From assembly GCA_038849555.1 (NCBI GenBank), contig JAWCMT010000010.1, positions 1-38,667 of the forward strand: a stretch of 38,667 bases of DNA, read 5' to 3'. Position 1 is the stretch's first letter, and every line of letters starts with the position of its first letter. Below the pieces are notes generated by a model. It did not search any database. It saw only the letters and a program-made list of their open reading frames with translations, and had not been told where the DNA came from. The DNA comes from JAOAIV01 sp038849555. Its GTDB lineage: Archaea > Thermoproteota > Bathyarchaeia > Bathyarchaeales > Bathycorpusculaceae. The position numbers and the translations under genes are program-made. Positions 17,017 to 23,780 of this stretch are shown here, piece by piece.

Positions 17017-17035
17017 GTTGATGCTTTTGTATACA
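17017..17035 (-). repeat. Dispersed repeat copy 6 (TGTATACA core)
   Basis: On the minus strand TGTATACAAAAGCATCAAC, identical to copies 1, 3 and 4 over 19 bases. It lies between the ParA-like stop and mobA, nine bases from the in-frame ATG at 17008, within the probable mobA leader or promoter. Confidence 0.75.
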
Positions 17036-17064
17036 ACTTGAAAAAAGGTGGAGATAAACAATGG

Positions 17065-17844
17065 CTATTTAATGGTTTCCGCTTCTATTTTCTTCGCCAT
17101 TTCATCTAAGATCCGGCTGAATGGGTGATCCGGCTTATCCTGCGGGAATATCAAGTTGCCTTCTGCTCTGAGGATTTCGCAGAAACACGGCACTACGCCC
17201 AGCAAAGGAAACTGATATACTGCCTTGACCTTATCCCGCATTTCATCCATCTTTGCCTTTGAAGCAGCATCAAGCACTTTGTTAATTACCAATCCTGTCT
17301 TCTTTTCGAACAGCTCATAAATTTCATGCAGCATCCGTCGCGTTCCGTTTACATCTGATCTATCTCCGGTAGTCGCTACAATCACGAAGTCCGCTGCCAC
17401 TATTGCATTTATTGAGGAATACTGTAGCCCTGGGCTCGTATCGAAAATCAAATAGTCAAACGCTTGATCCTTAATCAGCGTGTTTCTTAAGGACAGCAGC
17501 CTACCTAAAGCACGCATTTCCCATTTTCTATCCTTCGCACAGATATCTCGGATTGCTTCAGTTGCAGGATTCGCAAGGCCAACAAAAAATTTATCATTCG
17601 TTTGAAGCCTGCCGCTTAAATTCACGAGAACTTTATTTACGTCGCATAAACCATTCAAATAATCATTCAGCCAGCATTCTATGTTTTCAACTTTAAGTAT
17701 GGCGAAAAGGCTTGGCGCTCGAAAGTCTAAATCGAATAAGCAAACTTTTTTCCCATGCTTAACTAAAGTAGCAGCTAAATTTACGGATAAGAGAGTTTTT
17801 CCCGTACCGCCTTTGTATGAGTGCACTGCTATTATCTTACCCAT
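17065..17844 (-). CDS. ParA/MinD-family P-loop ATPase
   Basis: 259 residues from the ATG at 17844 (MGKIIAVHSY), supported by AGGAGG eight bases upstream within the preceding gene. The deviant Walker A KGGTGKT is at about 11-17, with Walker A-prime FDLDFRAPSL near 39-48 and Walker B YLIFDTSPG. The C-terminal part keeps the switch and nucleotide-base contacts typical of the family (VATTGDRSDVNGTRRML, VINKV). ParA/MinD ATPases dimerise on ATP and position cargo such as DNA, chemosensory arrays or division proteins. No C-terminal amphipathic MinD membrane helix is obvious. The start overlaps the coiled-coil/winged-helix gene by eight bases, so both are made together; that partner is the likely DNA adaptor, which points to DNA segregation. 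This role is inference. Confidence 0.88.
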   Translation of the reverse strand: MGKIIAVHSYKGGTGKTLLSVNLAATLVKHGKKVCLFDLDFRAPSLFAILKVENIECWLNDYLNGLCDVNKVLVNLSGRLQTNDKFFVGLANPATEAIRDICAKDRKWEMRALGRLLSLRNTLIKDQAFDYLIFDTSPGLQYSSINAIVAADFVIVATTGDRSDVNGTRRMLHEIYELFEKKTGLVINKVLDAASKAKMDEMRDKVKAVYQFPLLGVVPCFCEILRAEGNLIFPQDKPDHPFSRILDEMAKKIEAETIK

Positions 17845-18223
17845 CTCTACTTCCTCCTTGGCTGTCTCTATCGGCATAGAAGTAAGCTTTCCTTCCTTTT
17901 CGCTCCTTTTTGAGGTAACCCATAATAACAAGCTGATTCAAGTACGCGCTTTCTACTGCTCGCGCCCTGTTTGTCTGCTGAGCCACCTCTTCCGCTGTAG
18001 CTCTGCCGTATCTGCAAATGGTCATGGCGGTTTTTCTTAGGTGATCAGGCATTGAGAGCAAAGTCATCACGTCCAATGATGCGTCTGGAGCAGGTTGTAT
18101 CTCTTTTTTGCCGTGTTTTTGCAGTTCGATCATGACTTCCATCTTTTCGTTAAGTTTCTCAAGGTTTTCTTTTATTTTTTCAAGGATCTGCAGCGGTTTT
18201 TTGCTCAGCATCTCTTCTTTCAT
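17837..18223 (-). CDS. Coiled-coil/winged-helix protein coupled to the ParA-like ATPase
   Basis: 128 residues from ATG. The first 40 residues are strongly helical with heptad character (ILEKIKENLEKLNEKMEVMIELQKHGKKE), followed by a short linker (IQPAPDASLD) and a winged-helix domain (about 50-118: LLSMPDHLRKTAMTICRYGRATAEEVAQQ, then AVESAYLNQLVIMGYLKKERKGRKAYFY). It ends with a polar tail. The layout, an oligomerising coil plus a DNA-binding winged helix, is what a centromere-binding adaptor or autoregulator of a ParA ATPase would need. The following ATPase start lies inside its last codons. I recognise the domains but not a named family, so the adaptor role is inference from context. Confidence 0.78.
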   Translation of the reverse strand: MKEEMLSKKPLQILEKIKENLEKLNEKMEVMIELQKHGKKEIQPAPDASLDVMTLLSMPDHLRKTAMTICRYGRATAEEVAQQTNRARAVESAYLNQLVIMGYLKKERKGRKAYFYADRDSQGGSRDG

Positions 18224-18272
18224 TGCGGTTTTAGCTCCCGATTGTTGATCACATCTACAGTAGAGGCTGCGG

Positions 18273-18285
18273 GTTTATTAAATCT
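18273..18285 (-). promoter_or_regulatory. TATA box of the winged-helix/ParA operon
   Basis: Read on the minus strand, AAGATTTAATAAA lies 50-62 bases upstream of the ATG at 18223. The 222-base gap to the next gene upstream leaves space for autoregulatory sites, though no clear inverted repeat is visible. Confidence 0.45.
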
Positions 18286-18445
18286 TACGAAACACTGGTA
18301 ATTATTCATAAAAGTAACGCCCACTATTTACACCACCTCAACCAATCGCTGAAAAAAACGAAAACGCATAGTTAAGAACGACAGTAAGGCAACAAACTAA
18401 TCAGCTTTGCACTGGTAAATCCGAAATGCACAGAAAAGGGGCAGT

Positions 18446-18739
18446 TTAGAAAGGAGTTGACGCTTGATTCCTAGCTTCCTCGATAATCGGTAGGACTTGC
18501 TTCAGTTCTCTGAAGTACTTAAGCACCGTTATGCCTCTCTGGGTAATCGCATAAACCACACGACGTTTACCAATAGTCCTCTCTTCCACAAGTCCCTGCT
18601 TCATCAAGAAATCCAGATATTCCTTTAGAACACTGCAGTTGACATTAGCCTTATACATTACATGCGTTAACTTAAGCGGCCCTCGGTGAGCTAATACCTT
18701 CAGGATGTCAATATACATCTCAAGTTTGGAACGTCTCAT
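18446..18739 (-). CDS. Small winged-helix DNA-binding protein
   Basis: 97 residues from ATG. Almost the whole protein is one winged helix typical of small archaeal and archaeal-virus regulators: SKLEMYIDILKVLAHRGPLKLTHVMYKANVNCSVLKEYLDFLMKQGLVEER, then a wing (GKRRVVYAITQRG) and a C-terminal dimerisation helix (ITVLKYFRELKQVLPIIEEA). This resembles the Sso10a/F-93 class and, in size, the AspA protein of archaeal partition cassettes. It has its own TATA box (18771-18783) and is transcribed towards the coiled-coil/ParA pair. Whether it regulates or spreads on their DNA is unknown. Confidence 0.85.
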   Translation of the reverse strand: MRRSKLEMYIDILKVLAHRGPLKLTHVMYKANVNCSVLKEYLDFLMKQGLVEERTIGKRRVVYAITQRGITVLKYFRELKQVLPIIEEARNQASTPF

Positions 18740-18770
18740 ACATAGGCCTCTTTTTTGCCATATTCAGCGT

Positions 18771-18783
18771 TTTTTATATAAAG
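18771..18783 (-). promoter_or_regulatory. TATA box of the 97-residue winged-helix gene
   Basis: On the minus strand CTTTATATAAAAA, 32-44 bases before the ATG at 18739; one of the strongest TATA boxes in the window. Confidence 0.65.
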
Positions 18784-18793
18784 CTTTTATGTA

Positions 18794-19009
18794 TCAGTGG
18801 TAAGTATTTTTCTTCATTGCGCCGCCTTGCTGCCGCTTGTTTGGGCATGCACAATTTAACACGTTTAATCTATTTTCGAAGGCAGTGACCATGTCATCTA
18901 GCAATATTTGTTGCAATTCTGTCGAGAGATTCCTGATTTTTTCGTCGAAAACAGCCGCCATTTTTGTTTCCAGTTCCTTTCTATCTTTAAGCGTAATTTG
19001 CTGCTTCAC
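18794..19009 (-). CDS. Small helical protein of unknown function
   Basis: 71 residues from a GTG with the good ribosome binding site GGAGGA seven bases before it. The predicted structure is mostly helical: LKDRKELETKMAAVFDEKI, then NLSTELQQILLDDMVTAFENRLNVLN, followed by a short basic tail with one CAC motif. The segment LQQILLDDMVTAFENRL looks conserved among archaeal small proteins I have seen, but I cannot assign a function. The strong translation signal and regular amphipathic pattern support a real gene. It precedes the 97-residue winged-helix gene by 54 bases, which include that gene's own promoter, so co-transcription is uncertain. Confidence 0.7.
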   Translation of the reverse strand: MKQQITLKDRKELETKMAAVFDEKIRNLSTELQQILLDDMVTAFENRLNVLNCACPNKRQQGGAMKKNTYH

Positions 19010-19103
19010 GTATTTTCCTCCAGTATTAACGCACAGAAATAACGATGAAACTATTTAACTAACTTACGACTTAAAAATACAGATTAAAACTCTACATTCC
19101 CTT

Positions 19104-20087
19104 CTATATTGGCGGCTTGGTTACGCTTTTCCCTGTTAAGCCTTCACGCATCCATTTTTCAAACTCTTTTGAAGGTGGCTCAGCAAGATAAAGCTGCTTT
19201 CGCTTGGATTCCAAAAAATTGCTTTTCACGCCAACAAATTCCGCAGCAGTCAATACGCTATGCCCCACACGAAGCGCCACATCATAGACTTGTTTTGTTT
19301 TCTGCAGCCACTGCTCATCTCTCAAAGCGTGATGCTCCAAAATTGTTACGGGAACCTGCTCAACAATACTTTCTAAATTCTTAAGTCCCAGCTGCAGTTG
19401 CGCCTCATCAACTTTGAAACTGCTAAGATAAAATGGGGGCCCACCCACCAAAATTACCTGCGGCTTTGCGAACTTGATTAATTCCAGTGTGCGTGTGGAC
19501 ATGGGACCTTGAACGTCGGGAGCAAACATGAACCGTTCATCCGCATATTCTATCAGCGTCATTATAACCCAACCTAACATGGAATTGTCAGGTCCATGCG
19601 GCACTGCCTCTGAAAAAAGCAGCGTTGTTTGTCCAAAAGGGAATACTCGAGCATCAGCAGTTTCCAGCGTCGCAGCGTATTTCCCACCTGTTTTTTGAAA
19701 AAGCCATGCACGTTGTCTTTGGCTGGCGTTGATTTTCTCTTTTGGATTCTTCATTAGAACTTTTTTGCCCTGGTAAATCTGCCTTGCCGTTTCATTTGCC
19801 TCTGTCCAGTTGACCAGCCAATCCTCGTAAGAAGGCGTGTGATGATCAAAGTGATAATGGCTAATCGTTATGACCTCGGCTTTTTCAGCGGCTTCTGCAA
19901 TACGCTTCCGTAGTGTGTTAATTGTTCTAAATTCTATGGGATGCGGCGGCAAGCCGAATCTGTATGGACAAAGAGAGACACCTGCATCTAATAGCACTTT
20001 AACGTCAGGAGTTTCAACAAACGTGCACATGGATCGTACGCCGAAGCTTTCAGCCGCTAAAGGCGTAATCTTAATCTTCTTCAGCAT
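19104..20087 (-). CDS. UPF0282 family metallo-beta-lactamase-fold hydrolase
   Basis: 327 residues from ATG. The metal-binding motif of the fold is HYHFDHH (about 77-83, HxHxDHH), with the preceding strand VKVLLDAGVSLCPYRFGLPPHP, a His in SEAVPHGPDNSMLGWV, an Asp in FMFAPDVQGP and a distal His in VTILEHHALRD. Two metals, probably zinc, would be bound. The archaeal UPF0282 family has no established substrate; relatives of the fold process RNA or hydrolyse small esters. It is monocistronic, with a TATA-like CTTAAAGCTTTAA at 20165-20177 about 80 bases upstream. Confidence 0.9.
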   Translation of the reverse strand: MLKKIKITPLAAESFGVRSMCTFVETPDVKVLLDAGVSLCPYRFGLPPHPIEFRTINTLRKRIAEAAEKAEVITISHYHFDHHTPSYEDWLVNWTEANETARQIYQGKKVLMKNPKEKINASQRQRAWLFQKTGGKYAATLETADARVFPFGQTTLLFSEAVPHGPDNSMLGWVIMTLIEYADERFMFAPDVQGPMSTRTLELIKFAKPQVILVGGPPFYLSSFKVDEAQLQLGLKNLESIVEQVPVTILEHHALRDEQWLQKTKQVYDVALRVGHSVLTAAEFVGVKSNFLESKRKQLYLAEPPSKEFEKWMREGLTGKSVTKPPI

Positions 20088-20293
20088 GCGGCAACCTCAT
20101 TTTTACATTGATAGACCACGGCGCTGGCAAGTAAAAACATTCCGTTACCGCGGAGAATCGTTACCTTAAAGCTTTAATTGCAGATAAGCCAATTTTGTTT
20201 TGGTGGGCAATGACGACTCTGGCCCCGAAGACGCTGAGGATGATTTGGATCTTGAGTGCGTGAGCCTGCCTATCAAGGAAGCAGTATGGTTGC

Positions 20294-20887
20294 TTAGGTA
20301 TCGCTCATTTTTTCGTTTTCAGGCCTTTCCCACAATTCCAGTCTTTGTTTCTTTAGCTCGCTGCGCTTCCGTTGAAGGTATTTGTAAACGGTATGATGCT
20401 GGCATCCGTCAATAAGCATCTGCACTGCGTTTCTTGCGGCGTCCACCTGCTCAAAAGTGCCTATGAAGCCGACCGTATGGCCATAGACAACCATGCTTGT
20501 GTCTGTTAGCTCCTCGATGGTTCTGCGGGTTTTGCCTTCTGCACCTATAATGCGACCCTTTACGCGTTTAAGGTCTGATTCTGATCTGCCGAAAATGGCG
20601 CGCAAATCTATGAAGTCAAAGATATTGTCGGGATTTTCAAGTAGGCGGAAGGCGTGTTCAGGCGAGAAGCCTCTGCCGATGGCGGTTACCACATCCTTGG
20701 CTCTAAGCAGCAATGACGGATCTGTGGCTTTTTCTGAAAGCATTATGGTCACGCCGCCATATTCGCTTTCGATTTGAAGATTCACCATGAGTTTTTCTTC
20801 AATCTCTCGCTTCACTTTGCCTTCAGGCCCTACCAAAACGCCGATTCGCTCTTTAGGAATTCTAACAAACGCGCTGGGCTTCGACAT
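20294..20887 (-). CDS. KH-domain ribosome-maturation protein (Pno1/Krr1-like)
   Basis: 197 residues from the ATG at 20887, one base after the Rio1 stop codon. Two KH domains are visible. The first (about 4-75) opens with AFVRIPKERIGVLVGPEGKVKREIEEKL. The second (about 90-170) carries GRIIGAEGKTRRTIEELTDTSMVVYG, with GAEGK as the GxxG loop. A basic C-terminal helix (QRKRSELKKQRLELWERPE) follows. The eukaryotic relative Pno1/Dim2 binds the 3' end of small-subunit rRNA during late maturation. Location behind aIF1A and Rio1 is the classic archaeal arrangement and agrees with such a role. Confidence 0.93.
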   Translation of the reverse strand: MSKPSAFVRIPKERIGVLVGPEGKVKREIEEKLMVNLQIESEYGGVTIMLSEKATDPSLLLRAKDVVTAIGRGFSPEHAFRLLENPDNIFDFIDLRAIFGRSESDLKRVKGRIIGAEGKTRRTIEELTDTSMVVYGHTVGFIGTFEQVDAARNAVQMLIDGCQHHTVYKYLQRKRSELKKQRLELWERPENEKMSDT

Positions 20888-20888
20888 C

Positions 20889-21671
20889 TTAACCCACAAC
20901 CTGATTGTAAACTTCGTTAATTGGAAGAACGCTAACGCCTAACCGACTAAAGAACCTATTTATGTTCGCCAAGTCTCTGTTCAGGAAAAACTGCGCCATG
21001 GGATGCGATGTTGGCACGGCCTGCGCCATGTCGAAAAGCACAGGTTTGCCTTTCCACATCATTATGTTATACTCGCTTAAGTCTCCGTGCACCAGCTCCG
21101 CTTTGCCATAAAGCCTCTTTAGATAGGTCAGTAAAAGCGTGTAGACTTTTTCAGGATTGCTTGGAGGCTGCTCCTTAAGCGATGGCGCATTAACGCCGTT
21201 TTTCCCGATAAACTCCATTAACAGCACGTTGTCTTTAACTGCAATGGGTTTTGGCACGCGCACCTTTGCTTGGTATGCTTGCTCCAAATTTTTGAATTCC
21301 TTTTGTGCCCAAGCAAAAATCAGTGACCGGGTGTCACGTTTGACGCCCTTAAATCGGTAATCACCTTCGATATACTTGAGCATGCCTTTTCGGAACTCCG
21401 CGGATGTTGTCAGATATATTTTTACAGCCACATCTTTCCCGTCCTTATTTTTGCCCCAATAGACGCGTGCCTCTTTCCCCGCGTTTATTACACCGTGCAT
21501 TTCGTAGAGCAAACCGCTGTTCAAGAAATCGTAAATAACCATGAGGGTAGCTTGATCGAAAACTTCTTCAAGTGTGGCTCTTTCAGATGAGAAGTCATGT
21601 TCGAGCATTCTGTCTCTTTTTTCTACTAGTTTTTCTTTACGTACAAGTTTTTCATGAATTTTTTCAGGCAT
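20889..21671 (-). CDS. rio1: RIO1-type serine/threonine protein kinase
   Basis: 260 residues from ATG. The RIO1 signatures are clear: a flexible glycine loop region GVINAGKEARVYWGKN, the ATP-binding Lys in KDVAVKIYLTT, the catalytic loop LVHGDLSEYNIMMW and the metal-binding Asp in VLFDMAQAV. RIO kinases act as ATPases that release assembly factors from maturing small ribosomal subunits. It has its own TATA box 30-39 bases upstream (21701-21710) and is followed at once by the KH-domain gene, so the two form an operon. aIF1A lies just upstream in the same direction. Confidence 0.96.
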   Translation of the reverse strand: MPEKIHEKLVRKEKLVEKRDRMLEHDFSSERATLEEVFDQATLMVIYDFLNSGLLYEMHGVINAGKEARVYWGKNKDGKDVAVKIYLTTSAEFRKGMLKYIEGDYRFKGVKRDTRSLIFAWAQKEFKNLEQAYQAKVRVPKPIAVKDNVLLMEFIGKNGVNAPSLKEQPPSNPEKVYTLLLTYLKRLYGKAELVHGDLSEYNIMMWKGKPVLFDMAQAVPTSHPMAQFFLNRDLANINRFFSRLGVSVLPINEVYNQVVG

Positions 21672-21700
21672 AAGTGTTCACAGAGCTATATGATGCGTAG

Positions 21701-21710
21701 TATTTAAAGC
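21701..21710 (-). promoter_or_regulatory. TATA box of the rio1-KH operon
   Basis: GCTTTAAATA on the minus strand, 30-39 bases before the rio1 ATG, giving a nearly leaderless message. Confidence 0.6.
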
Positions 21711-21794
21711 ACTTGAGTCTAATAGAAGCATGGCGCCACAGAAATTTTTTACCATTACAATTTTAACTGGGTTGCGAAGTAAAAATTGGCCTGA

Positions 21795-22100
21795 TTATAT
21801 GGTTAGTAAGCCTTTTTTGCGGAGCGTATCTGCTTGGGCATGTGTGTATCGCCAAGTTACATCGCCCCGTTTGTCGCTTTGGAAGTCCCACGGTGAAACA
21901 AGAACAACATCGCCTTCGCGGATCCACACGCGTCTTTTCATTTTTCCGCGAATTCTACATAGGCGCTCGTTTCCGTCTTGGCATTTGACTAGAATGCGGT
22001 CGAAGCCGAGCAGCTTTACTACTACGCCTAAAACTTCGCCTGGTCCTGGATAGACCATTTCGCTTATTTCGCCTTCGCTTAACACTTTCTTCTTTCCCAA
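21795..22100 (-). CDS. eif1A: Translation initiation factor aIF1A
   Basis: 101 residues from a TTG with Shine-Dalgarno GAGGT six bases before it. The S1-like OB fold shows the eIF1A pattern: GEVLGVVVKLLGFDRILVKCQDGNERLCRIRGKMKRRVWIREGDVVLVSPWDFQSDKRGDVTWRY. The factor binds the A site of the small subunit and promotes start-codon selection. The length is that of archaeal aIF1A, without the acidic C-terminal tail of eukaryotes. It leads the aIF1A, Rio1, KH series. Confidence 0.97.
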   Translation of the reverse strand: MGKKKVLSEGEISEMVYPGPGEVLGVVVKLLGFDRILVKCQDGNERLCRIRGKMKRRVWIREGDVVLVSPWDFQSDKRGDVTWRYTHAQADTLRKKGLLTI

Positions 22101-22142
22101 ACTTGAACCTCACGGGTTTCGCTGTAAAAGAATGATTAGCTT

Positions 22143-22152
22143 CCTTAAAAGC
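22143..22152 (-). promoter_or_regulatory. TATA box of aIF1A
   Basis: GCTTTTAAGG on the minus strand, 43-52 bases before the TTG start, with the Shine-Dalgarno between. Confidence 0.5.
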
Positions 22153-22306
22153 ATGTTCATTTCAAAAGGTGCAATTGTAAGGGTTAAGCGGCAAATCTAT
22201 GCAGTTTCACGTTGTAAGCCAAAGCGAAATTTAAAGCTGATTACTTAAAAAGAAGGATATTGGCGTTTGCTGCTGCGCTTACTGCGGAACTTGACCTTGG
22301 GGTGGA

Positions 22307-22714
22307 ATGGTGTCGAAATTTCGATTCTTCATAAGCCTCATGGCTCTTGATAAGCCATGGCTTTACCTCTTTGCCCTATTTGCTTCATTCACGATTATGC
22401 TTGTTTGGTTGGGCAACCCGCTGCTTCCAGCGCCAAGCCTTCAAGTGTACGGTTTGGCGTGGCATCATATTCCGGAAATAATATCGTTTCTGTTATTCGG
22501 CATGTGGCTTGGGAGTTTAGGCTATTTATCTAAGAAAAGCTTGACTTACCGTGACTTTTTAACGCTGGTGCTTACAGCCGCTATCATTCTTGCCTATGCA
22601 AAGATTATATCGTATCTAACACTGTTTCCAATTGTCCTAACAATAGCGCTTATCCCATCATTCGCAGGCTACTTCGCCATACGCTTGCATCAAATTCGTA
22701 ATGCTAAACCCTAG
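22307..22714 (+). CDS. Small four-helix integral membrane protein
   Basis: 135 residues from an ATG preceded by GGTGG. Four hydrophobic segments are visible: about 16-34 (YLFALFASFTIMLVWLG), 56-75 (IISFLLFGMWLGSLGYL), 84-102 (FLTLVLTAAIILAYAKII) and 105-123 (LFPIVLTIALIPSFAGYFA). The tail is short and basic. I do not recognise a family or catalytic residues. Base composition is similar to its neighbours. It is followed 137 bases later by the HD-domain gene in the same direction, with no evident connection. Confidence 0.75.
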   Translation: MVSKFRFFISLMALDKPWLYLFALFASFTIMLVWLGNPLLPAPSLQVYGLAWHHIPEIISFLLFGMWLGSLGYLSKKSLTYRDFLTLVLTAAIILAYAKIISYLTLFPIVLTIALIPSFAGYFAIRLHQIRNAKP

Positions 22715-22851
22715 AGGCTACTGGCGGCTATGCGACTGTTCCGTTTCTCAAGCATTTGATCAACGAAATAGCTTCTATGGCTATGTGCGCTTTGGGATTT
22801 GGCTAGCTTTTTATTCATAGGTGCATGTACGTGTAAAGGGAGGCCTACGGC

Positions 22852-23631
22852 GTGTCTTATGTCTTTAACATTCCATTCCGCGACAACACAAAACTGAAGC
22901 ATATTATTGAGAAGGTTAAAGAGGATGTTAAACTGCAGAGTTTTTGGAAATGCGCTAACGTCATGGCTATTGAGCGCTTGGGCTACACGGATCACGGCCC
23001 AACACATGTGAAAATAGTTGCAAATTTGGCACTTAAGTTGCTGCGCATTTTGGTGGGCAAGCATGTTACGCCAAGTGTGGTTAAGAATTATGGTATGCGA
23101 AATGAAGATGCGGAGGTTGTGGTTGTTCTCGGCGCAATTTTCCATGATTTAGGCATGATAGTTACAAGGCAAGATCACGAGAAATATAGCGTGCTTATTG
23201 CATTGGAGTTTCTTGAGAAGTTTTTAACACCCATTTATTCAGAGGAGGAACGGGCAATAATCACTAGCGAAGTGTTGCATGCCATTGTAGCGCATGAGCA
23301 GCCAAACAAGCCGCTGACCATGGAAGCAGGTGTTGTGGGTATTGCTGATGCTTTGGACATGGAAGCGGGCAGAGCACGGATTCCCTTTAAATCGGGAAAA
23401 ATTGACATTCATGCAGTTTCTGCGCTGTCCATAGAGAAAGTGGAGATTTTAGAAGGGAAAGAGAAACCTGTTACCATAAAGATAACCATGAGCAATTCGG
23501 CTGGCGTTTTCCAAATCGACGAGCTGCTGAAGCCACGAATTGAAAAATCGGGACTCCGAGAATACTTCCATGTAGTAGCGGAAATAACCGGCGAGAAAGA
23601 AAGCAAAATAATAGAAAAATTCGAACTTTGA
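22852..23631 (+). CDS. HD-domain phosphohydrolase-like protein
   Basis: 259 residues from a GTG preceded by GGGAGG at nine bases. Metal ligands of the HD superfamily are visible: His52 in DHGPTHVKIVANLA, His98-Asp99 in AIFHDLGMI, and a later His near 146 in IVAHEQPNKP and Asp near 167 in IADALDMEAGRA. Such proteins hydrolyse phosphate esters of nucleotides or related molecules. The C-terminal 80 residues (VEKVEILEGKEKPVTIKITMSNSAGVFQIDELL) form a separate beta-rich domain seen in archaeal members. The true substrate is unknown. Confidence 0.88.
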   Translation: MSYVFNIPFRDNTKLKHIIEKVKEDVKLQSFWKCANVMAIERLGYTDHGPTHVKIVANLALKLLRILVGKHVTPSVVKNYGMRNEDAEVVVVLGAIFHDLGMIVTRQDHEKYSVLIALEFLEKFLTPIYSEEERAIITSEVLHAIVAHEQPNKPLTMEAGVVGIADALDMEAGRARIPFKSGKIDIHAVSALSIEKVEILEGKEKPVTIKITMSNSAGVFQIDELLKPRIEKSGLREYFHVVAEITGEKESKIIEKFEL

Positions 23632-23780
23632 CAGGCAACTGTGATTTTTGACATACATCCTCTTTCTATTTATAGACTCAATTGCTGCTTAGATTTGCAT
23701 TTGCTACGGGTTTGATGTTGCCATTGTTCCAAGAAAAGGGGTATACAAAGTTTACAAAGAAAAAGAGGGGAAGGGTGCTT

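Noticed and set aside
20200..20415. 71-codon acidic plus-strand frame (MVGNDDSGPEDAEDDLDLE) between UPF0282 and the KH gene
   Set aside because: More than half overlaps the KH gene in antisense and there is no ribosome binding site; the acidic start is intriguing but unsupported.
23741..23760. GTATACAAAGTTTACAAAGA resembles the start of the dispersed repeat
   Set aside because: Only the first nine bases fit; the CATCAAC part is absent, and the site lies in AT-rich DNA where such a match is expected by chance.
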